The notes beneath the pieces are model-generated. The model had not been told where the DNA came from. It saw only the letters and a list, made by a program, of their open reading frames with translations, and did no database searches. A stretch of 35,000 nucleotides of DNA from Eimeria necatrix (lineage: Eukaryota; Apicomplexa; Conoidasida; Eucoccidiorida; Eimeriidae). Both the position numbers and the translations under genes were made by a program. Positions within the stretch are counted from its first letter, which is position 1, and each line of letters starts with the position of its first letter. Below are positions 10,808-19,902 of the stretch, in pieces. The stretch is from positions 5,001 to 40,000 of the forward strand of contig NW_013653034.1 in NCBI RefSeq assembly GCF_000499385.1, in the 5' to 3' direction.

Positions 10808-11086
10808 AGCTGCAGCTGCGAGAGGAGCCTTTGCTCCTCCTGCTGCAGCTGCAGCGCCCGCCCCCTTATCAGGTGGCCCCTGCTTCGCAGCCACGCATCG
10901 TAGGCCTTCACGTCAAACGCGGGGTGCTGCTGCTGCTCCAAAAACTTGTCGCTTTTCCACTTTTCTCTGAAGTAGCGCCCCCGGCTCACGGGGTCCGTCC
11001 GCAGCCGCTTGTCTGCTTCTCGGTAGAGTCCCTTTCGCTGCGCGCCGTGGCTGCTGCTGGCCCCGCAGCCGCGAGCGCCCTCCTTG

Positions 11087-11132
<46 letters not shown>

Positions 11133-11344
11133 CTGCGTGCACCAGCTGCTGCGCTGCCCGGGGCAGCGCAGCAGCCATTTCGTCCAGCGCCAGCTGCCGC
11201 CGCAGCAGCTCGTCCTTCTCCAGCTGCTGCAGGCGCTGCAGGTGCTGCAGCTTCCGCAGCTGCAGGTCTCGGTCTCTCAGGCTCGCTGAGGAGTTCTCCC
11301 ACGGCCTGCTGCAGGAGATGAAGAACCGCGCATGCAGATCGCCC

Positions 11345-11385
<41 letters not shown>

Positions 11386-11972
11386 GGTCGTGGCAGTGGC
11401 GGCGGCGGCGCCCTCCGGCTTGGGGCTCAGGCCCTTGGCCAAGGGCGGCTTCCGCCAGCGGCTGCAAGCTGCTGCTGCTGCTGCTGCGGCCCCAGGAGCT
11501 GCTGCTGCTGCTCCAGGCGCTGCTGCTGCTGCCCATCTGCTGCTGCGCGCGCTGAGGCTGTGGCGGCCTCTGCATGCAGCTTGTGTGCAGTTTTCCTTCT
11601 CCGGCGGCTCTCGGTGGTGCACGTGGTGGTGGCGGTGATGCTGCTGCTGCTGCTGCTGCTGCAGCTGCTGCTGCAGCAGCAGGCTGCTGTGCTGGAGGTG
11701 GCTGCAGCCAGAGCCACCGCGGCACGCCGCAGCCACAGCCTCCACAGCCTCCACAGCCCCCGCCCACCGCTGCTGCTGCTGCTGCTGCTGCTGCTGCGGC
11801 GTCAGCAAAGACTCGGGAGTCTGCAGCAACTCTGCATCTTCTTGGACTTCATTGATTGCGCTGCTGCTGCTGCTGCAGTCCTCTTCGAGCTGCTGCCTGC
11901 AGAGGCTGGGCGTCCCGCCGTGGGCCCTGGGCGGCTCGCTGGAGGCCTCCTCCGCCGCTGCTGCGCTGCAGC

Positions 11973-12007
<35 letters not shown>

Positions 12008-12179
12008 AGCGGCTCCGGCAGCAGCAGCGCCTCGCCGTCCTGCGGACTCTCCACCAGCCGGTAGTGGTACTGGAAGTACTTCGGATCGCGCAGCATTTGT
12101 TCTCCAGTTTGCTGGTCAGTTTGCACATATTCTTGAGCTGCTGCGTCCCACACATAAAACTCGTACTCCACAGGCTCGC

Positions 12180-12214
<35 letters not shown>

Positions 12215-12720
12215 AGCAGCGAGGCTGCAGCAGCTGCGGACGCCTGCGCCTGCACCTCCTGCTGCTGCTGCTGCTGCTGCGCGGCCAGCGGCTGGTGGTG
12301 CGGGCAGTGCTGCAGCAGCTGCGTCCGGTCCGCTGGGAGCTGGCTCTGGCTGCGGCTGCTGCTGCAGCTGCCGCTGCAGCAGCCGCTGCAGCAGCCGCTG
12401 CAGCAGCCGCTGCAGCAGCCGCTGCAGCAGCTGCCGCAGCAGCTGCTGCTGCGGTAATCCTTCGCGCCCGCGCACGCGCATGCGCAGCACCCGCAAGCAG
12501 CAGCAGCAGCTGCTGCTGCTGCTGCAGCACGCAGCTCCGCCTCCGGAAGCCCCTCAGGTTCTCCCAAGCTGTAGGCCTCGGCCCAGAGCCCCTCCTTGCT
12601 GCAGCTGCTGCTGCGCTGCAGCAGCTTCTCCCCGGGGCCCCCCGGGAAGCAAGGGGGGCCCCCGGGGCAGTGGTCAAGTTTTGCTGCTGCGGGGCAGAAG
12701 GAGTGGCAGCAGGAAGCCAT
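10741..12720 (-). CDS. Low-complexity protein with a HYLS1-box-like C-terminus
   Basis: One open frame of 659 residues from ATG 12720 (MASCCHSFCP) to TGA at 10741. Most of it is Ser, Gln, Ala, Leu and Cys runs from CAG repeats, but two stretches look truly coded. One contains EYEFYVWDAAAQEYVQTD and RDPKYFQYHYRLVES. The other, near the C-terminus (about 10,890-11,040), contains RTDPVSRGRYFREKWKSDKF and FDVKAYDAWLRSRGHLI. The pattern [ST]DPV-x-Tyr/Phe-x-Trp resembles the conserved box of HYLS1, a centriole and basal-body protein. That would suit a coccidian with flagellated microgametes. The assignment rests on one motif and is tentative. The frame is open back to 12882 without ATG. It converges with the kinase gene, with stops 21 bases apart. 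Confidence 0.55.
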
Positions 12721-12815
12721 TTTGCTGCGTCTGCTGCTGCGCTGCTGCTGCGCTGCTGCGCATTTAGTCTTGCTGTCGAAGGGTGTCTCAGCGGCGCGCA
12801 GCAGCCGCGGGAGCG

Positions 12816-12857
<42 letters not shown>

Positions 12858-15061
12858 ACCCCTTGAGTGACCAGTGGACCACTGGTCACGCGTGCTGCTG
12901 CACTGGGGCCTGAAGTGCTGCTGCAGTCTTTTGCTGCGCAGCCGCTGCAGCTGCTGGCGAGTCTGGTGCTGCTGCTGCGGATCTGGCAGCAGCACTGCGC
13001 CTCAGTTGTTTTATTGTCTTTATTATTTCATTTTATTTATTTATTTATTTTATTTATTTTATTTATTTATTTCTTTTATTTCATTTTTTATTTCTTCACT
13101 TTCGCCCGCGCCTCCCCGCGCATGCAGCGGCGGCGGCACCTCCGACCCCCGCTGCGTCTCTCGTGTGCAGCAGCTCTTTTGAATTTCTCCAATTAATAAA
13201 GTTCAATTTTAATTTAAAATTAATTTTAATTTCTTTTTAATTTCCAGTTGCGCCGTTTCAAAGGCCTTTGCTGCTGCTGCTGCAGCTGCCGCAGCAGCAG
13301 CAGCAGCAGCAGCAGCTGCTGCTGCTGCAATAGTGGCAGTTTTGAATTTTTTGCAAATAAAGATTTAAAAGACTTTTCGCAGTTGCGAACTCTCAAGAAG
13401 TGCTGCGCCTTCGCCAGCGAGAGTCAAAAGAAGAATTAAATGAATTAAATGAATTAAAAGAATTAAAAGAATGAATGAATTAAATGAATAAATGAATTAA
13501 AATAAAAAATGAATAAAAGAATTAAACAGTAAACGAATTAAATAATAAATGAATTAAATAATAAATAAATTAAATAATAAATGAATTAAATGAATTTGAA
13601 TGAACTTTCTTTAAAACCAACTCCGGCCTAAACGCCGGCCCCAAACACCAACTGAACTAAAGGCCGTCCAAAGGCCCTGAGGGGATTTAAAAGAAATTTT
13701 TCAAAAAGAACTTTTAATTAAAAGAACTTTTAATTAAAAGAACTTTTAATTAAAAGAACTTTTAATTAAAAGAACTTTTAATTAAAAAGAGCTTTTAATT
13801 AAAAGATTTTTTAATTAAAAGAACTTTTAATTAAAAGAACTTTTAATTAAAAAGAACTTTTAATTAAAAAGAACTTTAATTCAAAAGAGCTTTTAATTCA
13901 AAAGAAGTTTTAATCCAAAGAGCTTTCGATTCAAAGAGCTTTTAAAGAACTTTTGATTTAAAGAACTTTCGTTTTAAAGGACTTTCAATTCAAAGGACTT
14001 TTAATTCAAAGAACTTTTAAAGGACTTTTAATTTAAAGGACTTTTAATTTAAAGAACTTTCAATTTAAAGAACTTCCAACTTAAAGGACTTTCGTTTTAA
14101 GACTTTTAATTCGAAGAGCTTTTAAAGGACTTCCAACAAAAGGACTTTCACTTTAAAGAACTTTCAATTCAAAGAACTTTCAACTTAACTTCCAACTTAA
14201 AGGACTTTCGAATGAAAGAACTTTCCTTTTAAAGGACTTTCGAATTAAAGGACTTTTAATTCAAAGAGCTTTTAATTCAAAGAGCTTTTAATTCAAAGAG
14301 CTTTTAATTCAAAGAGCTTTTAATTCAAAGAACTTTCAATTAAAAGAAATTTCAATTCAAAGGACTTTCAATTCAAAGAACTCTCAACTTAAAGGACTTT
14401 CGAATTAAAGGACTTTCCTTTTAAAGGACTTTCAATTCAAAGAGCTTTTAATTCAAAGAGCTTTTAATTCAAAGAACTTTTGATTTAAAAGAGTTTTGAT
14501 TTAAAGGACTTTCCTTTTAAAGGACTTTCAATTAAAAGGACTTTCAATTAAAAGGACTTCCGAATTAAAAAACTTTTAATTCGAAGAGCTTTTAATTCAA
14601 AGAGCTTTTAAAGAACTTTCAATTCAAAGAACTTTCATTTAAAGAGCTTTTAATTCAAAGAACTTTCCACTTAAAGAACTTTGGATTTAAAGGACTTTCG
14701 TTTTAAAGGACTTTCGTTTTAAAGAGTTTTTAATTCAAAGAACTTTTAAAGGACTTTAAATTAAAAGGACTTTCGTTTTAAAGGACTTTGGATTTAAAGG
14801 ACTTCCGAATTGAAGTAATTTGAAGAGTTGTGAAGTCGCAACTGAAAGACTGCAGCGCCGGCGCAGCTCGCGGGGTGTCTGTACACCTGAGCTGCGCGTA
14901 CACCCCGCGGTGGGGTGTATGGGGAGCTCGGCGGCGGCGAGCGCTGCTGGAGGGGAATAAATTGCGCAGTTTTCGACATTTTTGTTTATTTTTCTATTTT
15001 AATTGCAATAACTTCCACCATTTTGCATTAATTTCCACTTTTTGAATTCATTTGAACCATT
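12721..15061. other. Intergenic region: CTG block, ATTT repeats and a CTTTTAATTAAAAG array
   Basis: Holds a CTG run (about 12820-12856) beside a perfect 23-bp palindrome (12867-12889). A (TTTAT)n stretch lies at 13010-13100 and a mixed CAG/CTG block at 13270-13330. AATTAAATGAATAAA microsatellite covers 13430-13600, and the large degenerate array covers 13690-14815. A GC island at 14850-14945 carries GTACACC palindromes. Acceptor-like signals at 13247 and 13381 on the plus strand precede short open stretches (for example LRTLKKCCAFASESQKKN, then stop), but I cannot connect them to a gene. Confidence 0.5.
13690..14815. repeat. ~1.1 kb degenerate array of AAAGAACTTTTAATT units
   Basis: Dozens of head-to-tail units of about 15-17 bp are present. 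The 5' part (13700-13870) is nearly perfect, with the internal palindrome CTTTTAATTAAAAG. The 3' part is more diverged, with AAAGGACTTTC, AAAGAGCTTTTAATTC and similar words. No coding potential. Confidence 0.8.
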
Positions 15062-16490
15062 TTACTTCGAAAAACTCAAAATCTTCTTCTCAAACATCAG
15101 CCGATTCATGCACGCGTCGCTCTCTCCCCGCTGCCGCACCGCCCCGCTGAGCGCCACTGTGGTGTACTCGCCGGTGTAGCGGCCGGCCTCGTCGACCTGC
15201 AGCAGCAGCGCAGTTTGAAGAACTTCAAAAGATTTATTTGAATATTTATTTGAATATTTATTTGAATATTTATTTGAATATTTATTTGAACATTTATTTG
15301 AATATTTAATTGTTTTCTTGTGGAAAAAGGAATTCTAATCAACACTTCCCACTTCTTCAACTAGTGCGGCACTTGGGGCATTTCAATCCGCCGTTTAAAG
15401 CACTTAAAAAACGCATATATATATATATAATATATATATATATACATATATATGTATATATATATATACATATATATAATATATATATATACATATATAT
15501 GTATATATATATATATACATATATATGTAAATTGATACACATAAATACATATATATATACATGTATATATATATATTAAATAATGAGGCATTTGTAGCAT
15601 CTTGAAAGACTTATTTCAGCAAATGTCTCGAACAGTGGAAAGTTTAAAGAAGTTCGAAAGACATATTTCGACAAAAAGTTCAAACAAAAGGCACTTATAG
15701 TTTTTTAAAGACTCATTTCAACATCTGTTTCAAATAATTGGGACTTTAAGCTCCTTGAAGACTTATTTCGACAAAAATTTCAAATAAAGCGGCATTTAAA
15801 ACACTTAAAAGATTAATTTGACATAAATGACAAACAAAACAACTTTTAAAAGGTTTTGATTTTTTAAAAGACCAACTTCGAAACAAATATCAAACAAACA
15901 GCATTTAAAACATTTAAAAGATTAATTTTGAGATAAATGACAAACAAAAAGCTTTTAAAAGATTTAAAAGATTAATTTGACATAAATGACAAACAAAGCA
16001 TTTAAAACACTTAAAAAGAAGCCGAAAGTGATTGGAAGCGAAGAATAAAAGAAATAAAAGGAAGTAAAAGAAATAAATGAAATAAAAAGGAAATAAATGA
16101 AATAAAATGGAAATAAAAGGAAATAAAATGGAAATAAATGGAATAAAGAGGAAATAAAAGCAATAAAACGTGAAATAAAACGGAAATAAAAGGAAATAAA
16201 AGGGAAATAAATGAAATAAAAAGGAAATAAATGAAATAAAATGGAAATAAATGGAATAAAATGGAAATAAAAGCAATAAAATGGAAATAAATGAAATAAA
16301 ATGGAAATAAATGAAATAAAATGGAAATAAAAGAATAAAAGAAATAAAAAAAGTTGAAAAAAAGAAAAGTTCGGACCATTCCGATGTTGATTTGGACGGC
16401 GCCGTGCTCCTTCGCGGGGATCAGCCGGGAGGTGGCGGAGCACTTGCGGGGGACGTACAAGTCCACCACGCGGCCTTCGTCGTTTTCCAT
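15062..16490 (-). CDS. RPS21: 40S ribosomal protein S21 (eS21), two exons
   Basis: Exon 1 is 16490-16377 and exon 2 is 15196-15062 (stop TAA), together 82 residues. That equals the usual length of eS21 (about 81-87). The start [20 protein letters not shown] matches the near-invariant eS21 N-terminus (M-x-N-D-x-G-x-x-V-D-L-Y-x-P-R-K-C-S). It continues with [14 protein letters not shown] and, after the intron, with [12 protein letters not shown], equal to the conserved CGAIRRMGESD region. The protein is a structural component of the small ribosomal subunit. The acceptor is the last CAG of a short repeat (ctgctgctgcag). The donor ATG|GTCCGA is weak, but protein continuity demands a join here. 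The 1,180-base intron is filled with several AT-rich tandem repeats. Confidence 0.93.
15197..16376. repeat. Repeat-filled intron of RPS21
   Basis: Four arrays follow one another. They are a 12-bp GAATATTTATTT repeat (15231-15308), TA/TATG microsatellite (15415-15577), about eight degenerate units of ~50 bp (about 15600-16020), and a GGAAATAAATGAAATAAAA repeat (16045-16350). The ~50-bp units are recognised by AGACTTATTTCGACAAA or AGATTAATTTGACATAAATG at 15607, 15659, 15709, 15759, 15809, 15870, 15919 and 15968. Confidence 0.75.
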
Positions 16491-16524
16491 TCTAAAAACA
16501 AATAATAAATAAATAAATAAATAA

Positions 16525-16564
<40 letters not shown>

Positions 16565-16673
16565 AAATAAATAATAATTAATTAATTAATTAGTTGATAA
16601 TTGATGTAAATACAGCGGAAATTGGACGGGAAATGGGGAAATGGCGGTGGGCGCAGCAGCGCACGCAAGGGAA

Positions 16674-16730
<57 letters not shown>

Positions 16731-17100
16731 GTTTGGGAAGTGGAAAGATCTTTTGAGTGGAGTTTTGAAAGAACTTGCAAAAGAGCAGCAGCAAAGAAGA
16801 GACTGCAGCAGCAGCAGCAGCAGCAGCAGCAAAGTTCACAAAAAAGAAATAAATGCAAAAAGTTCATCTTTTGCTTTTTGCAAGTGGGGCTTTTAATGCA
16901 TGCAAAGGCCACAAGCAGCAGCAGAAAAGCCCCAAAGAAATGAACTGACAGCCACAAGAAAGAGAAAAAAGAAAGTTTTGAAAAAGTGGAAAAAAGAAAA
17001 ATAAAAATGCAAACGCATGCGCCACTTGAGGTGTACATACACCCCAAGCCACTGCGCAAGGAACGCAACGCGCGCTGCTGCTGCCTTCGAGGGCTTCGGG

Positions 17101-17145
<45 letters not shown>

Positions 17146-18406
17146 GAAGAGGAAAGCAAATTAATTAGAGAGATAATAAAGAAGAAAGGAGCAAATTAGA
17201 AGTTCAGTTCGCCCCGCTGCTGCTGCTGCAGGCCCGCTGCAGCAGCAAGGCCGTGGGGCCGCGCAGCGCTCACTTTCGCGGCTTTCGGAGAAGTCCAGCA
17301 GCAAAAGAAATCAAATGAAAGAAGAAAGAGAAAGTAATTTGAGTTTTGGAGGCTGCGAGGTGTACGTACACCCCAGGATCGCGGCCACTGGGCCCTTCCC
17401 CACAAAGCCCTGCGGCTGCGCGCCGGTTGGGGCTTGCTGCGGCTGAGGACAGGGCTGAGGCGGGATATTGGGATTTTTGTGGCTTAAAAGGACTTATTTT
17501 GTCTTTAATTTACTCTTTTGAGATGTTTTAAACCTTTTGGACTTCTTTAATTTCGAGTTTCCCCGCAAAAGGAAGCAGCAGCGGCGGCTGCGGCTGCGCG
17601 CAGGCCTGGCTAGCCGTCGATGCAGAAACGGGCTTCGCGCCGTCCGAACTTTCTGTCTTTTCGCCTTTTCTTTTGCTTTTTTCTCCAATAAAAGTCCAAT
17701 TTTAACTTATTTATTTATTATTCTTCTTTTTAATTCCAAAAAGCCGCGCGAAAGGGCCGGATCGGCAGTCTTTCCGCTCCGCTCGTTCGACTCGGCTCAC
17801 CGGAGCCGAATTCGGCTGTACGTACACCCCGTTCATTTCTGCTTTCCAATTCCCATTTAGTTCATTTTCATTTTCTATTTTTACTTCATTTCTTCCACTG
17901 CTTCCGACAGAGCCCTCTGGCGAAGTCCAGATCCGCAGCGCCGCGCAGCTCAGGGTTTCGGGTGTCTGTACACCTCACGCCGCGCACTCCGCTTTCCTTT
18001 TCTCCTCCTTTTCCACTTCGCTCACTTTTAAAACTTTCCAAAACTCCGCAGTGAGTCCCAGTTCGCGAAGCGGCTAACCAAACCCTAAACCCTAAACCCT
18101 AAACCCTAAACCCTAAACCCTAAGCCCTAGTGCTCTGGGGTTTAGGGTTTAGCGCTTCTTTCGATCTAGCGGAAACAGAGCAGCTGCAAAAAAGGTGCTT
18201 TATTGAGATGATTTATTTCTTGCCTGAGGGTTTAGGGTTTTGAAAACCTATAACGGGTTTCTTTTGCTGCTGCGCTGCTGCTGCTGCTGCGCTGCTGCTG
18301 CTGCTGCGCTGCTGCTGCTGCTGCTGCTGCTGCTGCGCTGCTGCTGCAGACGCACCTCCGCTCTCTCCGCCAACTTTACCTTTTTGTCTTTTTCACTTCG
18401 GAGAAG
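16491..18406. other. Intergenic region between divergent RPS21 and small secreted protein genes
   Basis: Starts with (AAAT)n at 16499-16590, directly upstream of RPS21. CAG runs lie at 16676-16725, 16804-16830 and 17103-17142. Four GTACACC-family palindromes (17030, 17359, 17815, 17961), an AAACCCT array (18079-18130) and CTG/CTGCG repeats (18266-18350) follow. A plus-strand frame from ATG 16633 to 16896 contains a helix-like piece (GKWKDLLSGVLKELAKEQ) flanked by Ala and Ser runs. It has no homologue I recognise and I do not call it a gene. Confidence 0.5.
18079..18152. repeat. Interstitial telomere-type array with inverted second arm
   Basis: About six AAACCCT units (18079-18130) are followed after a short spacer by GGGGTTTAGGGTTTAG (18137-18152) in the opposite orientation. 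A third TTTAGGG-type fragment lies at 18228-18240. The C-rich arm comes first, so this is divergent rather than the G-rich-to-C-rich order expected from an end-to-end telomere fusion. Confidence 0.85.
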
Positions 18407-18460
18407 ATGAAGCCCTTAAGCCTGAGTTCTTTCTTGCGCCTCTTGTCTTTGATTTCGTTA

Positions 18461-18503
<43 letters not shown>

Positions 18504-18768
18504 ATGCAAGCAGCGGGGAACCAGCCTTTTCCCTTGGCCGGGAAATACCCGTCAACACCACAGAGCAGGCCGTGAGGGCGCAGCCGGTGCTGCAGCAAAC
18601 TGACCCAGCAGCAGCAGCAGCAGCAGCTGCTGCTGCTGCTGCTGCTGCTGCTGACGCAGGACAAGTTCGGATTTCTTCGCAGCAGCAGCAGCAAGAACCC
18701 CTAAGCAGCTCTTTCTTTGGTGCAACAGATACTTCTAATATTGCCTTCTCCAGGCATGCGCCAGGTAA

Positions 18769-18815
<47 letters not shown>

Positions 18816-19318
18816 CTGCTGCTACTGCTGCTGCTGCTGCTGCTGCTGCTGTTACTGCTGTTACTGCTGCTGCTACTGCTGCTGCTATTGGTGCTGCTAC
18901 TGGTGCTGCTGCTGCTGCTGCCTGAGTTGCTTCAAGAAAAGCAGCAGAGCCTCTGTGGGTTTTTTCGTTGGCATTTTAGTTTAATATTAAAAGTATTTTT
19001 GAATTTGATTTTCTTTTTGAATAGCATTTGAATATCCAATTAATTAATTAGCGAAATAATTTGAAGTTTTTTTGAAGTTGTTTTTGAAGTTGAAGAAAAG
19101 TTAAATATATTTTTTTTTGGACTGCAGGCGCGGAAGTCCCGACTCTGTCGTTTTTCGACTTCTTCGACTCCAACTGGAATGAATCTGAAGAGGAAAATTC
19201 GGCAGAGTCCGAAAAAGAAAACTTTGTGGATTTTTATTCAAGTTGGGGCGGAAGTTCTGTGCCGTACTTGGGGAGCGAGCTGTCAGCGCGGGGGCTGCGG
19301 CGGCGAAAGCGGAACTAA
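18407..19318 (+). CDS. Small secreted Ala-rich acidic protein, two exons
   Basis: Exon 1 is 18407-18764 and exon 2 is 19128-19318 (TAA), 182 residues, intron phase 1. The start MKPLSLSSFLRLLSLISLA is a clear signal peptide, running into an Ala tract. The mature part has a second Ala tract, a short Gln run, and after the intron an acidic stretch rich in Glu, Ser and Phe (PTLSFFDFFDSNWNESEEEN), ending in basic RGLRRRKRN. Donor CCAG|gtaacg and acceptor tttggactgcag are good. The last 62 codons form a clean frame without repeats, which supports the splice. No family recognised. A secreted or surface role is inferred only from the signal peptide. If the intron were retained, the frame would encode almost pure Ala and stop at 18925. 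Confidence 0.68.
18765..19127. repeat. Intron starting with CTG/CTA repeats (small secreted protein gene)
   Basis: The first 160 bases after the donor are CTG units interrupted by CTA, TTA and CTAT. The rest is AT-rich with a T-rich tract before the acceptor at 19126-19127. Confidence 0.65.
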
Positions 19319-19869
19319 ATGCGGCCAAAGGCGCGCCAAAGTGGAATTAAAACAAATAAAATGCAATTATATTCTCATTTTAATCATTTAAAACCTTTAT
19401 TTCCAAAAATGCCGAAGTTTTCCGACCATTTAGACCCCGGACCGAAGGGTGGCGCGCGCGCGCGCGCTGAGGTGTACGTACACCGCAGCGCGGCGAGCGA
19501 AACGCCCAACCCGCGAAGTTCACAATTCCGATTAATATTAATTCTTATTAATATTAATTCCTGTTAATATTAATTCTTATTAATATTAATTCCTATTAAT
19601 ATTAATTCTTATTAATATTAATTCATTTTAATGTTAATACTTCATTCTCCTCTGTCTCCACACTGGGTGCTCGACACACACTGCCTCTCTTCTTTTCCGT
19701 TTTTTACCCATACATATATATATATATATTGTGTATATATATATAATATATATATATATATTATATATATATAATATATATATATATATATCATATTATA
19801 TATATAATATATAATATATATATCATATTATATATATTGTATATATATATATATATAAGTGTATAGATG

Positions 19870-19902
<33 letters not shown>

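Larger units (their letters stand above)
5519..12889. repeat. Dispersed palindrome family on CCAGTGG/CCACTGG (4 sites)
   Basis: Sites at 5519-5535, 5890-5928 (a double inverted repeat), 6473-6495 and 12867-12889. The last is a perfect 23-bp palindrome with half-site GTGACCAGTGG around a single A. Two sites lie in the first coding exon of the ankyrin-motif gene, where they encode VDHS-type residues. The third lies in its possible upstream part, and the last upstream of the HYLS1-like gene. Confidence 0.7.

Noticed and set aside
11856..12870. Plus-strand frames opposite the HYLS1-like gene
   Set aside because: Composed almost wholly of repeat-derived Leu, Ala and Ser runs. The minus strand carries the only non-repeat protein-like segments.
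15310..15600. Ile/Tyr-rich frames in the TA microsatellite (also 19791-20109)
   Set aside because: Pure dinucleotide-repeat artefacts inside an intron and a spacer.
16633..16896. Plus-strand 87-residue ORF upstream of RPS21
   Set aside because: Half is Ala and Ser runs from CAG repeats. The remaining helix-like part may reflect purine-rich strand bias.
17560..17660. GC islands (also 6895-6960, 34262-34345) as tRNA genes
   Set aside because: Local inverted repeats exist, but no T-arm GTTCRA box or cloverleaf pairing could be made.
18079..18130. AAACCCT array as a true chromosome end
   Set aside because: Only about six units, flanked on both sides by unique sequence and genes, with an inverted partner. 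It is interstitial.
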